From Euperipatoides rowelli (lineage: Eukaryota; Onychophora; Udeonychophora; Euonychophora; Peripatopsidae), in the NCBI GenBank assembly GCA_003024985.2, contig PXIH01S0008171.1: DNA of 16,984 bases. The stretch is one strand, 5' to 3'. The notes under the pieces were generated by a model. That model did not search any database, had not been told where the DNA came from, and worked only from the letters and a program-made list of their open reading frames with translations. Below are positions 1 to 10,094 of this stretch, piece after piece. The stretch's first letter is position 1. Every line of letters begins with the position of its first letter. The translations under genes and the position numbers were made by a program.

Positions 1-1360
1 TATTTTTATTTCATAAAAATGAATATATGTCAACAGAAATAAATCATTATTTCAGTACAAGCAAACTTGCTATGGTTTATTTTATAATATGAATATTTTG
101 TCTTATGCTAGCCTATGTTATAAGAAATTAAATTGGTAAATTTGGTAATCTGTTCCAGGTAAAACATTCTGCTACATAGTCTATCTGTGAGAACAGGGGG
201 TTTTTGGATCAGGTAAAATACATTCGTACAAACAATTTCTGAATTTTTTTCGACGACTCTGAATAAAGATCTCATACTACCGTTAGCTTAGCTATTAGGG
301 GCATTCCAATTATAAGTAATATAACAGGTGACTTATGTTTAGTATTTCAGATGTCCACCGTGGTATATTACAGATGGCGTCCAACGTGTTATGTCACGTT
401 ATATTACATATTTTTAAACAATAAAGAAATAATACATAAAATCTATGCTTACTGTTGACTTGCATAAATGGCCATATTAATTATTGGCTGTATATGGCTA
501 ACAAACTTGATATTTAATTTAAAAAAATTACACATGCTCTAAAAAATCCACAGATATTAAATTATCAATAATTTACGTCTGGACTTGGCAACCAGCTTAA
601 AGGAAACCGTAAAGTTGAATCTAGCCCTGTTAGCGGGCGTAAAAAAATTAATTAATTTAAATGATCTTAGCAAAAATGAAATTTTTTTCTCTATATGATT
701 TTGTTTGCTTAGCAATTAACTGTACTTAACAACGACTGTTGATTTTAGAGTTCAAAATAGTTTGTCATACTAATCATCTTTTCTTAATTTTTGTTTTCCG
801 AGTCCCATATTATGCACATTGATAAATAAAGAATGATCATTTCTAGGATAATATTTGCATACTTTTTAAAAATTTCTACTTTCAGTCTACAGTATCTCTA
901 CTGTCATGTTTTACTGATTAATTTAAATAGCCTAAATATCAATACTTGTTTATAATTTTAACTACCGTACCGTAATTAAACTGTTTTATCCTATATTAAT
1001 TTATTAATTTGAGTTATAATTAGTTTCAATGAATTTAGGATATTTACAATCAAATATCGTTAAAACTAAAATTTTTTAGTCAAAACTAGTTTTATAAAAT
1101 AGCATTAGGGACTAGGGAGGTTTAGTTATGACTAGTCAAAACTAATTTTACCAATGCACCAAAGAGAATTTTAGTTTGAACTTGTAATAATTAGTTTTGA
1201 CTTATTTTGGATAATAACTGTCTGTAACAGCTATATCTCTAGCAAAAAAAATCTATGAATGTGATGGCGAAAATTTTGTACCATTTTCTTTCTTTTTTTA
1301 AAAATTGTTTTCACTTGCCATTATAAATTTTTTTATATTACAGAAAAGCCCCTCTAGAAG
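1..1360. other. Non-coding AT-rich DNA, probably end of an upstream ATXN3 intron
   Basis: No exon or RNA gene is recognised here. Because the first visible ataxin-3 exon begins with a 3' splice site and half a codon, this stretch is inferred to be intron of the same gene, with the preceding Josephin exons outside the window. It contains short repeated motifs built on AGTCAAAACTA (1078-1100 and 1134-1147, with an inverted copy at 1189-1202) and a near-palindrome around a TCTAGA core at 1347-1364, immediately before the TIR element. I found nothing resembling the peptide that precedes GYSIF in ataxin-3. Confidence 0.6.
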
Positions 1361-1413
1361 GGCTATTAATTGTCATTTTGCAAGAATCATAGAATAATGC
1401 TATACAAATACTA
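1361..1413 (+). repeat. Left terminal inverted repeat
   Basis: Begins GGCTATTAATTGTCATTTTG. Its reverse complement is found at 2010-2063, with the outer 30 bases identical. Confidence 0.8.
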
Positions 1414-1742
1414 GCCGGCTATTTCAAACGCAAAAATATTAAATATTTTATATATTTTTAAGTTTTCACTCAATCATGCAAAACAAAAATAATGTTAAAT
1501 AAATATTAAATTATTAAAATAATAAAAGGAATAAAGATGTCACCAGGGTTGAATCAAGTCTTTGTAGGGCCCAAGGCAAAGCATACGATTTGGGCCCCTT
1601 TATAATATATATATAAAGGTGTTCTTGGGGGTGGAATCCATCCAGTGGGTCCAGGGGCTGAGCCCTGATGGGGAAGGGGGGATCCATTAATTTTTTTTTT
1701 TTAATTTTACAGCGAGTTTTGTAAAATTCCATTAACACTAGG

Positions 1743-2034
1743 ATTTAGGACTGTCCCCCTCTCTGACCACAGCTAATGCAAAAATGGGATTCTTACTCAT
1801 CAATTGATTATGCGAGTAGCAAAAGATTATATAAATGCAAACTTTGGTTATTCAATAGTATTTATATTAACATTATTCTAACATACAGTATGGTATATTT
1901 AGGACTGTCCCCCTCTCTGACCACAGCTAATGCAAAAATGGGATTCTTACTCATCAATTGATTATGCGAGTAGCAAAAGATTATATAAATGCAAACTTTG
2001 GTTATTCAATAGTATTTGTATTAGCATTATCCTA
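1743..2034 (+). repeat. Direct duplication, 138-bp copies at 154-bp period
   Basis: Copy 1 is 1743-1880 and copy 2 is 1897-2034. The first ~118 bases are identical by eye, and three substitutions fall in the last 20. Both copies include the inner part of the right terminal repeat, so copy 1 carries an internal partial third TIR (about 1857-1880). The near identity implies a recent duplication or gene conversion inside the element. Confidence 0.9.
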
Positions 2035-2063
2035 TGATTCTTGCAAAATGACAATTAATAGCC
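2010..2063 (-). repeat. Right terminal inverted repeat
   Basis: Ends with ATGACAATTAATAGCC, the exact inverse of the left end. Its inner half is also the end of the second copy of the 154-bp-period direct duplication. Confidence 0.8.
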
Positions 2064-2528
2064 ACAATGTAATTTTATTTGAAAAAAAATAAAACCAAAG
2101 TTAAGCGGTGTAAAATACCAGAGCTCCTAAAAATGGGCCCTTATGTTTTAATATAGGCCCCATTTGCCTAACATGCCTAGGCCATAAAATGGCCCTGTGT
2201 CACACAAACTAACAAATTCGAAATTAAACGTTAAAAAAAAAAAAAAAAAAAAAAAAAACATAAAACAAATTTACAGATGAAAAAGTTTAAGTGACGGCAC
2301 ACTTTACATAACATTTCTAAGAAATAGGGGCAGCGCACTTATTTGGTGGGGTGCCCTCTGATGGCATTTTACGGTATTCATATTAACATATAAAGTAGCT
2401 CTATGGAACTTTATCAGAACAAACATTTTTTTTACTTAATATTTCATATTAAGCAGTTTCATAACACAAAGATTAAAATGTACAAACTATCTTTATACAT
2501 CATGTATTTTCTTCACTCTCTTTGTCAG
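2064..2528. other. Intronic sequence with a 26-A run, ending in a 3' splice site
   Basis: Contains a GC-richer patch with GGGCCC/GGCCCC motifs (about 2130-2200), resembling the patch inside the upstream element, and a run of 26 A at 2233-2258 that could be a retroposon tail. It ends with the pyrimidine-rich acceptor TTCTTCACTCTCTTTGTCAG at 2509-2528, used by the first visible ataxin-3 exon. Confidence 0.55.
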
Positions 2529-2774
2529 GGTATTCTATTTTTGTTCTGAAAGGGGAATTGCCAGAATGTGAATCGGACCAAGTTTTACTTTTAATGCCTG
2601 TTGTACAGACAGAAAAACCCCATTTATTGGCAGAGGTTCGAGGACTTCAAGGTCAGGAAACTCCACAAGAACCAGATGAACTGACTATTCAGAAAACTTT
2701 AGCAGAATCGAAAAAAGAACAGTCGAGCCTAGAGGAAAAAGAACTTGAAGTAGCTCTCAAGTTAAGTATCCAAG
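2529..2774 (+). CDS. ATXN3: Ataxin-3 exon A: end of Josephin domain, UIM1 and UIM2
   Basis: This 246-nt internal exon encodes 82 residues, counting the split first glycine. Residues 1-12 read GYSIFVLKGELP, the conserved last part of the Josephin deubiquitinase domain. A variable linker follows. Residues about 50-65 align with UIM1 but have Thr at the usual Ala (TLAES), and residues about 69-82 form a good UIM2 (ELEVALKLS). In the family, ataxin-3 trims polyubiquitin chains and the UIMs bind ubiquitin. The acceptor is TTTGTCAG|GG and the donor is CAAG|GTTAGC. The exon starts two bases into a codon and ends one base into the next, matching the following exon. The reading frame stops (TAG at 2777) just after the donor, as expected for an exon edge. 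Catalytic residues are upstream, outside the window. Orthology is recognised from remembered vertebrate ataxin-3 and not from a search. Confidence 0.93.
2675..2722 (+). other. ATXN3: UIM1-like segment, degenerate
   Basis: Residues 50-65 of the visible protein (DELTIQKTLAESKKEQ) align with the first ubiquitin-interacting motif. The acidic start and the Ser are kept, but the near-invariant Ala of the UIM core is Thr and the hydrophobic position before Ser is Glu. Ubiquitin binding by this motif is therefore doubtful (inference). Confidence 0.6.
2732..2773 (+). other. ATXN3: UIM2
   Basis: EEKELEVALKLSIQ has the acidic lead, the central Ala-Leu, and the Ser two residues after it, as in a canonical ubiquitin-interacting motif. 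It lies directly against the exon's donor site. Confidence 0.85.
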
Positions 2775-3496
2775 GTTAGCACAATGCAAAGTAACATCCA
2801 TTGTAAATTTGTGTGCACAGATCTTTAGATTAACAGGATATTTATTTTATTTTATTTGAAGTACAGCAGATAATTTGAAAAGTGAAATTAAAACAAAAAA
2901 TGTAATAACTATATTTTCTAAAGATTTAATTCATTTGCATAGAGGTTTGATTACCACAAGTTGGATTAAAAATATAGTCCAATTTAATTAATTTGACACA
3001 ATTTATCATAGCTTTTTCTAGTGTAATTTGGTTTAAGTGAGCAAGGAATGGCTCACATAAATGCTGACATATTAGAAATGTTGTCATACTTTAAAAGAAA
3101 AACATTGAACTTGGATGTAACTGTATGGCATAATCTAGCTAATATTGCTATTAACCAACCTTAATGTGTATTTATTCATAGCTCTAACAGTTAAATGTAC
3201 AGCTAGCACATATGTATCTTTGAAAGTAAAGAAAAATTTAGAGTTCCAAACTGATTCTTTACAGCTTAATGAAGTATTTAAAAGCCAATTTTTTTTTTTT
3301 TAAAAAAAAAAGTAGATAAAATAAGTTTAAACAATCTCATGTACGAGTAGATATTATAAAGAATTTAATTGCTTGTATCTTTACAGAATGCTGTAGATGG
3401 TGTAACGGACGGTTTTGTTATTGTATAATTTTTTTATTAATTAGTACTTTCAAGTGTATCAGGTTATTTCTAGTTTTAATTATTTTCTTAATACAT

Positions 3497-3524
3497 CATT
3501 TACGAAACTAAAGCTTCGTAAATG
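3497..3524. repeat. Perfect hairpin, 10-bp stem, 8-nt loop
   Basis: CATTTACGAA (3497-3506) is followed after ACTAAAGC by its exact reverse complement TTCGTAAATG (3515-3524). Function unknown. Confidence 0.8.
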
Positions 3525-3619
3525 TCATATTAAAGTAACGTGGCAGGTTACTGAATCTAATTAACGCTTGAAATATTCAAACCACTTGAACATGCTAATT
3601 AATTATTCGTTTTTGTAAA

Positions 3620-3666
3620 TTTGTATGCACGCTCTTCTGCTATAAAAAGAGGAGCGTGCACACAAA
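3620..3666. repeat. GC-richer intronic hairpin, ~19-bp stem, 8-nt loop
   Basis: TTTGTATGCACGCTCTTCT (3620-3638) pairs with 3647-3666, with one mismatch-type G:T position and small bulges, around an 8-nt loop. It is short for an animal pre-miRNA. A related string, TGTAAATTTGTGTGCAC, also occurs at about 2801 in the same intron, so it may be a repeat remnant. Confidence 0.7.
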
Positions 3667-3941
3667 TACTTGTTTCATTAAAGTTTTAAAGAAATGAGAA
3701 ACGGGAATTCAAAAGTATAAGCTTTTCAAAATTTAAAAAAAAAAAAAAAATTAATTTCACTTTTCTTTTTAAAATGTATTTCACAATGCTTTTTTCAACT
3801 TTGTCAATTTCGTTTCATTATGACTATTTAGCATTTAACAATCTATTACTTTTATTAATCTGAATTCATTTTCAATATAATTTATTTGCTAGAATATTAA
3901 TTTATACTGTAATCTTATAATTAACGTTTATCTATAAACAG

Positions 3942-4094
3942 ATCAGCAGCATCTGCCAAATAGTGATCCTGGAACATCACAGTTGTCTACTGAAACTCTT
4001 AGGCAAAAACGGTTGGATTACTTAAAGCAAACAACAACAGCAACAACTAATAACTTAACAAATAATTTAGTTTCTCCTTCCACAGAACAACAAG
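3942..4094 (+). CDS. ATXN3: Ataxin-3 exon B: VCP-binding-like segment and polyQ-equivalent region
   Basis: This 153-nt phase-1 exon completes a split Asp codon and encodes 50 further residues. SQLSTETLRQKRLDYLKQ lines up with the human segment around RKRREAYFEKQ: the basic VCP/p97-binding motif is RQKR here (4001-4012), followed by the Lys-Gln that opens the human polyglutamine tract. Instead of polyQ the protein continues TTTATTNNLTNNLVSPSTEQQ, a Thr/Asn-rich low-complexity linker, probably disordered. The acceptor is TCTATAAACAG|AT and the donor CAAG|GTTGGT. The frame joins cleanly to UIM2 before and UIM3 after. Human ATXN3 has extra sequence between the polyQ and UIM3; either it is absent here or another exon in the next intron went unrecognised. 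Confidence 0.88.
4031..4048 (+). repeat. ATXN3: CAA/CAG tract at the polyQ position, read in the Thr/Ala frame
   Basis: The DNA ACAACAACAGCAACAACT is decoded in the true frame as ACA ACA ACA GCA ACA ACT (Thr-Thr-Thr-Ala-Thr-Thr). In the frame one base later, the stretch 4029-4046 reads AAA CAA CAA CAG CAA CAA, i.e. Lys plus five Gln. That frame is closed by TAA at 4023 and 4056, so it is not coding. Confidence 0.85.
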
Positions 4095-4153
4095 GTTGGT
4101 ATTATAATAACTTGATATTTCTCTCTTAAAAAATGTATTTGGGTTTCAAGATA

Positions 4154-4159
4154 AATAAA
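4154..4159 (+). promoter_or_regulatory. ATXN3: Intronic AATAAA poly(A) signal candidate
   Basis: AATAAA lies 60 nt past the exon B donor and is followed directly by a U/GU-rich stretch (GTTGCTTTTGTTGATTTC). If used, it would give a transcript ending by read-through of exon B with stop TAA at 4127-4129. Inference only. Confidence 0.35.
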
Positions 4160-4378
4160 AGTTGCTTTTGTTGATTTCATTAAAATTTGCATTAGTCGAA
4201 CCAGTAATGCTCCCTTTGTTAGCATTGTACATTGAAATTTTTAATACAAGGGAATTTAATTAGAATGGGACTTCTACGGTAACTTGACTATAGATATTTC
4301 CTCTTTCTCCATGCTTTAAAAATGTGTGTGAATAAAAAATAACGATAAATGGCAAAAACAAAACTGCAGAGTTGTATT

Positions 4379-4650
4379 CAAGTCCTTTGTGGCAAGTCTC
4401 AAGTTGAATCTTAAGTCAAATCTCAAGTCTCATGTTGAATGTTAAGTCAAGTCTCAAGTTTAATCTCAAGTCCAGTCTCACAAGTCAAGTCTAATCTTAA
4501 ATCAAGTCTCAAGTCAAATCTCAAGTCTAGTCTCACGTCAAGTCTCAAGATGAAACAAGTCGAATCTCAATTCAAGTCGAATCACAAGCCAAGTTTCATG
4601 TTAAATCTCAATTCCTTGCAAGCCACTTTCAAGTCGAGTCTCAAGTTGGA
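4379..4650. repeat. AAGTC-rich degenerate satellite, block 1
   Basis: About 16 AAGTC pentamers occur in 272 bp, arranged as variants of TCAAGTC and AATCTCAAGTC. Units are imperfect, with spacing mostly of 5 or about 10 bases. An open reading frame across it (Ser-Leu-Lys-Ser repeats) is a by-product of the repeat and not a gene. Confidence 0.85.
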
Positions 4651-4916
4651 AAAAATAAAAACCGCAGAAATAATGGCTATATATTTAAGGCATTATCCTA
4701 CACGTCAAACAGAAAGTTTTTTATAAATTCATACAATATGTAAAGATAGTTATTCGATTACAACATGTGTTTCCCATTTAGAATCAAGCCTTAATAATAT
4801 CAGTTCCAATGATGTCATTGAGACATGCCTTGTACAGATTGTTGTAATACACTTTGAAAAATAAAACAGTTTTTGCTATACATTATGGATAAAGATGAAA
4901 ACCGATGTAGAACCAC

Positions 4917-5039
4917 CAAGTCAGTCTGCTTAAATCATCAAGTCCAAAGTCGAGTCAAGTCACTATTAATTTCTTGTGTCAAGTCTTAGAAGTGACTTAA
5001 GTCTGACACAACTCCGAGTAGATTGACTCAAGTCTACAA
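4917..5039. repeat. AAGTC/GACTT degenerate satellite, block 2
   Basis: A second, looser block after a ~270-bp gap, with AAGTC, GAGTC and the inverted forms GACTT/GACTC (for example GACTTAAGTC and GACTCAAGTC, which are palindromic). It is probably an eroded continuation of block 1. Confidence 0.7.
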
Positions 5040-5519
5040 CTGGGCAAAATTGACCGTCTAATTTAAGTTTGGAAAACATTTTTTCTTCTCTCATTAAATT
5101 GCAGAAACCTAGAATTAAACATGATTTATTCAGCTTTATTTTATCTCAAAAATATATTTCTATTAGTTAAATTGTTTATTCTAAAAATTTGTGAAAATTG
5201 TTTTCTACATTTTATCGTCTTTTTTTTCAATTTAGTGAATAGATCACGTTAATTCTAAAAGATTATTTAATCCTTTGATTCCACGTTAAAATGTCCACAC
5301 TTGGAATGAAAAATCGGCTGGTATTTGCTGTTTATTGGTCTTCTTATTTTCATGCCTTTTCAGAGCATGGAGAAAGAAGAAGTATCTATGACTGAATTAT
5401 AGTACAAGTAGCGCTTTAATTAAATTCACTTGCATTCAAAATTTCAATGTAATGCACAGTGAGCATTTTCCATGTTACTTGAAGTTGTTTTTTTTTTTAA
5501 AAAAGACCGTTCAATGTAT

Positions 5520-6690
<1,171 letters not shown>

Positions 6691-8591
6691 ATTAAATGTT
6701 TAAGGAAGCTATTTTATCATTTTTTATAACATACTAATATACTGTAAGCATAAAGCACATTAGTCTGTAGTTAACTGTTTTTTAATTATTTGCTTTTATT
6801 AGAAAATCTTGTGTGTTTTGTTCCAAACTGTTTAATCTTGTTCGAGAGTTGGGTTGCTTCGTAAGATTTGTTTTTCAAAGTGCTGAACAAAAAATTTGGC
6901 ATTGCTCCCTCTGTGAGTTTTTAACCACAGTTAAATGGAACATTAATTTGTATGGAAAAATTGAATATCTGAGTTGATGATGTAATGATATTTTTCGTCT
7001 GCAATTTGGGGTGAGTGCATCATAACCTATATGACTATTCCTTAGAGAAGCTCTGCACGAGTCTCCTACCTGAAAGAACTAATGAAGAATTTTGATAATG
7101 ACACTTTCACATGAAATATTTTTCTATATTAATAAATTTATTATTATTTTTTTTACGCATTTAACTTACCACTGTTATAATTTAATTGTTACTTGTATCA
7201 AAATTTTTGTTGCAAAAGCATGCTAACTACTTTATTATGATCTAGTATTTTGCTGCTCAGGAACTACCATATGTTTTTTTGTGGACGGCTAACCTATCGT
7301 TCGTCTACGAAATTAAGAGATCACTTGATCAGGTACAAATAACATCACTGAAATGAACTGAAAAAAATCTAATGACTTAACGCCTTTATAGAGTGGCTTA
7401 TACAATCTCAAATAAAAAAATCCCTAATAATTTGTAGTTTACTTGAAACTTTAAAAAAAAATCCTAAATTGGATTCATACTCATAGAATATTTTGTTCTG
7501 TTATTTTCTATACCAGTTAATCCGTTAAATATCAAAGTAATCCTTTAAACTAAATATCCCACAATTCATGTATACTCAGTTTTAACACTATAATAAATTA
7601 TAGCGCAAGTAAACTTTTCAATTACTGCACATGGCCTATTATCACTTTATTTCTGATATACTTTACAAAGCGGAGAAATACATCACACTAAAACATTACA
7701 GAAAAACAAGATGGCAGTCAGCACATAATCAAAAAACGAGAGAGAAATACTGTAGATAAAAACAATTACCCATAATACCATTTTACCAGTTATAATGCAA
7801 AACATACTAAATATGGTCCACTATTTATATTAGATTTGAATATTTAATTTACTTTTTATTGTAAATTTTAAATTTTTGGTAAACCCAATATAACTAATTA
7901 TTATTATACACACATCATATAAGACTACATAATACACTAGTTGATATCTTAAATTACTGTACATTTTCCAAAAATTTCATAGATGCCAAAAATAAAATAT
8001 TTAGATAATGACTAAGTGACAATTGTCCTTTTGTAACATGTTCAACTCTGTGTGTACAATATGCATTTACATGTGTTAGAATAATTAAAATTGTACTTTT
8101 CAATAAGTAAATTAAAAAATTGGCATTAAAAACAAGTTTTATAATACAGATACAGATATGGAAAAAAATTTATTTTTCTGTTGAGTTTCAAAAATGACAA
8201 CCATTTTAATGAGTGATAAATCTGCCCTGCATATTAAAACAAAATGGCTACAATCTTATTATATTGAACTATTTTTATGAATTTTAATTTATTTTTTCCA
8301 TTTAATCTTAAAGCAAAAAAAATAATTTACCGTTATCCTTCTATGTTTAGTTTATTAAAAGTATACTATCATCAAACTCACTATTATGAACTACTGTATT
8401 TAGTTATTTTATTAAAGTATCGAATTTGACCAAATCATTTCTTTCCGGTTAACACTCACACGATAGTTTACTTAAAGAACAATGAGTTCATGCACATCTT
8501 ATGTAATTTTATGCAGTTTGCAATTTAATTTTAATTGTATAGCCTACTTTCTTAAAAATACTGACATTTATTTATTCCTGTATATAATGTA

Positions 8592-8690
8592 GTTGGGCTG
8601 GCAGGAGCCAATCCGTTCCTCCGGAGCTCCAGCATCATTTTGTACCGGGGTTTGTTTATTTATAGGGCTTCTTCAGCAAGCCAGCTGATG
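8592..8690. other. GC-richer islet of unknown nature
   Basis: About 100 bp with GGGCTGGCAGGAGCC, CCTCCGGAGCTCC and GTACCGGGG stands out from the AT-rich intron. The short words GCTGGC (8597) and GCCAGC (8680) are inverted copies. Read on the minus strand it gives a short protein-like string (PVQNDAGAPEERIG) without an open frame on either side. It may be a repeat or gene fragment; I do not recognise it. Confidence 0.45.
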
Positions 8691-9115
8691 TTTTTTTTTA
8701 CAATCTTGTTCATGTAAGAAATCTGTTGCACTCCAATTCCAGGCTTCATGTCTCGAATCTTCTTTATTATACCTTTTTTTAATGAGTTAATAAATGCAAT
8801 ACACAAAGTATATAGGCCTACTGTATACCTGTATGTGCAGTATATACTGTATTTCTTTTTGGTTACCTGAGCTTGTTTTGCGTCCTACCAGCTAAAAGCC
8901 ACTGATTTTAACTAGGAGTGAATTATTACTGAACTTTTCAAATATTAATTTTTATAATAATTAATTTCAAGAAGGTATACCTTTCTTTTGTGTAAACAGC
9001 ATTTTAACAAGCAGCTTACGGAAGTTATTCATTTTTATTTATTTCTGCCCAACATACTGTACTTATAAAATGATTAATTTTATTTATAAGCTTTTTTTTT
9101 TTTTTTTTTTCATAG

Positions 9116-9192
9116 TTGATGATATGTCGGAACAAGAGATGTTAGAAGCAGCGTTGAAAATGTCAATGGAATTTACAAATGACGATAGGTGA
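9116..9192 (+). CDS. ATXN3: Ataxin-3 terminal coding exon C: UIM3 and stop
   Basis: Follows a run of 19 T and the acceptor CATAG. With the G carried from exon B, the first codon is Val, then DDMSEQEMLEAALKMSME, a canonical ubiquitin-interacting motif with acidic lead, central Ala-Leu and Ser. It aligns directly with the human DAMSEEDMLQAAVTMSLE of UIM3. The protein ends FTNDDR with TGA at 9190-9192. The C-terminus is a few residues shorter than the human 3UIM form from memory. The exon is too short and split to appear as an isolated gene, but phase and homology both fix it. Confidence 0.93.
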
Positions 9193-10088
9193 AAGTAGCG
9201 TCTTTTTAAGAACCATAATGCAAGATGCATAATTGACCAGAGATATCGTCTCGTGACAGTGGAGACAAACAGTACACAACATCTCGATGAAGGCGAGCAA
9301 AAAAACCTTTGAATTATACAGTATGCAAAATAACAACCTACAGCAATATTTCTCATTGCTATTTCATTTTTAACTATTTTTTTTTTTTTTAATTTGTTAA
9401 ATGATTTTTTTTAAAACTATTTTTATTTTCTGGAGAAAATTATTGTTGCAAAGTTGGTCCTTGAATATATATTTTTTTCTTTTTTAAAAAAAAAAAAAGA
9501 TTTAACAAATAGATATTTTATTTAAAATTATTTATTAACCCTTTTACTTTGGACGTCAATGTGGTGGAATCATAATTTTTGGTGACCATCCTCATTTGTT
9601 ACAGATGCGTTTCAACTTAGTAGCACAACTTATAAAAATCCCTAAAAAATGGCGATGAGGAAAAAAAATTCAATGTCTAAAGTACCAACATTCCTGACTC
9701 GTAAATTCTACATTTCATTGAGCTGTCAAATTTTTTTATCCTTCTCTTAGTGTACTTTGAAAAGATCACACAAAGAGATTTTTTTTTTCAAATAATGAGG
9801 TAAGGGGAGATTGACGTGCTACACATTTCATCCCAGTATCTCTCTACTCATTTTGGGGAATGTGGAAGTTCTGTTCAAGTATGAGTCAAAAATGAAAGAT
9901 GGTCTGCTTTTTGATGTGGGTCGATATTCAACCTCATTAGGTACATTAAAAAAAGTACAGATCCCACATCATGTGAAAACTGAGTAAAAGAGTTAAAATC
10001 ATTTGTGATTAGTGAATCTGTGTGAAAAAAAAAGTAATTTTTTTTTAAAAAGAGAATGTGTGTGGCAAGATACTAAAATAGCTATAAA

Positions 10089-10094
10089 AATAAA
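10089..10094 (+). promoter_or_regulatory. ATXN3: Poly(A) signal candidate 1
   Basis: First canonical AATAAA after the stop codon, about 0.9 kb into the 3' flank, followed by a moderately U-rich stretch (ATTTGTCGCTTAACTATCTG). Confidence 0.35.

Larger units (their letters stand above)
1361..2063. mobile_element. TIR-bounded DNA element (~0.7 kb, non-autonomous)
   Basis: The two ends are inverted copies of each other. The outer 30 bases (1361-1390 against 2034-2063) match perfectly, and the match continues inward with one mismatch and a small indel to about 1413 and 2010, giving TIRs of roughly 53 bp. No transposase reading frame is present, so it looks like a non-autonomous (MITE-like) element. 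The interior has a GC-richer patch with GGGCCC motifs (about 1550-1690), which could be a nested insertion, and a direct duplication (separate entry). I could not see a clean target-site duplication, so the superfamily is undetermined. Confidence 0.75.
2775..3941 (+). other. ATXN3: ATXN3 intron A-B (1,167 nt)
   Basis: GT-AG intron, phase 1, with donor CAAG|GTTAGC and acceptor TTATCTATAAACAG. No coding potential was seen. It holds a T13A10 tract (3289-3311), a perfect 10-bp-stem hairpin (3497-3524), a longer GC-richer hairpin (3620-3666) and a poly-A run near 3740. Confidence 0.9.

Noticed and set aside
1514-1738. 74-codon open frame on the minus strand in the TIR element
   Set aside because: No transposase motif. 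The Gly/Pro-rich stretch comes from the GGGCCC patch and the rest from poly-T.
1776-1961. 61-codon open frame on the plus strand
   Set aside because: Spans the direct duplication, so part of the peptide simply repeats; no homology.
3615-3669. Intronic hairpin as a microRNA precursor
   Set aside because: The stem is about 19 bp with an 8-nt loop and no extended lower stem, shorter than usual animal pre-miRNAs.
4029-4046. Glutamine tract in ataxin-3
   Set aside because: The Gln frame is closed by stops on both sides and is not compatible with the exon phases; the protein has Thr/Ala there.
4439-4726. 95-codon open frame, Ser/Leu/Lys rich
   Set aside because: It is produced by the AAGTC satellite; the repeat lacks stops in this frame. 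It also lies inside the ataxin-3 intron.
9084-9356. 90-codon open frame on the minus strand
   Set aside because: Antisense of the ataxin-3 terminal exon and 3' UTR; its start and end are low-complexity.
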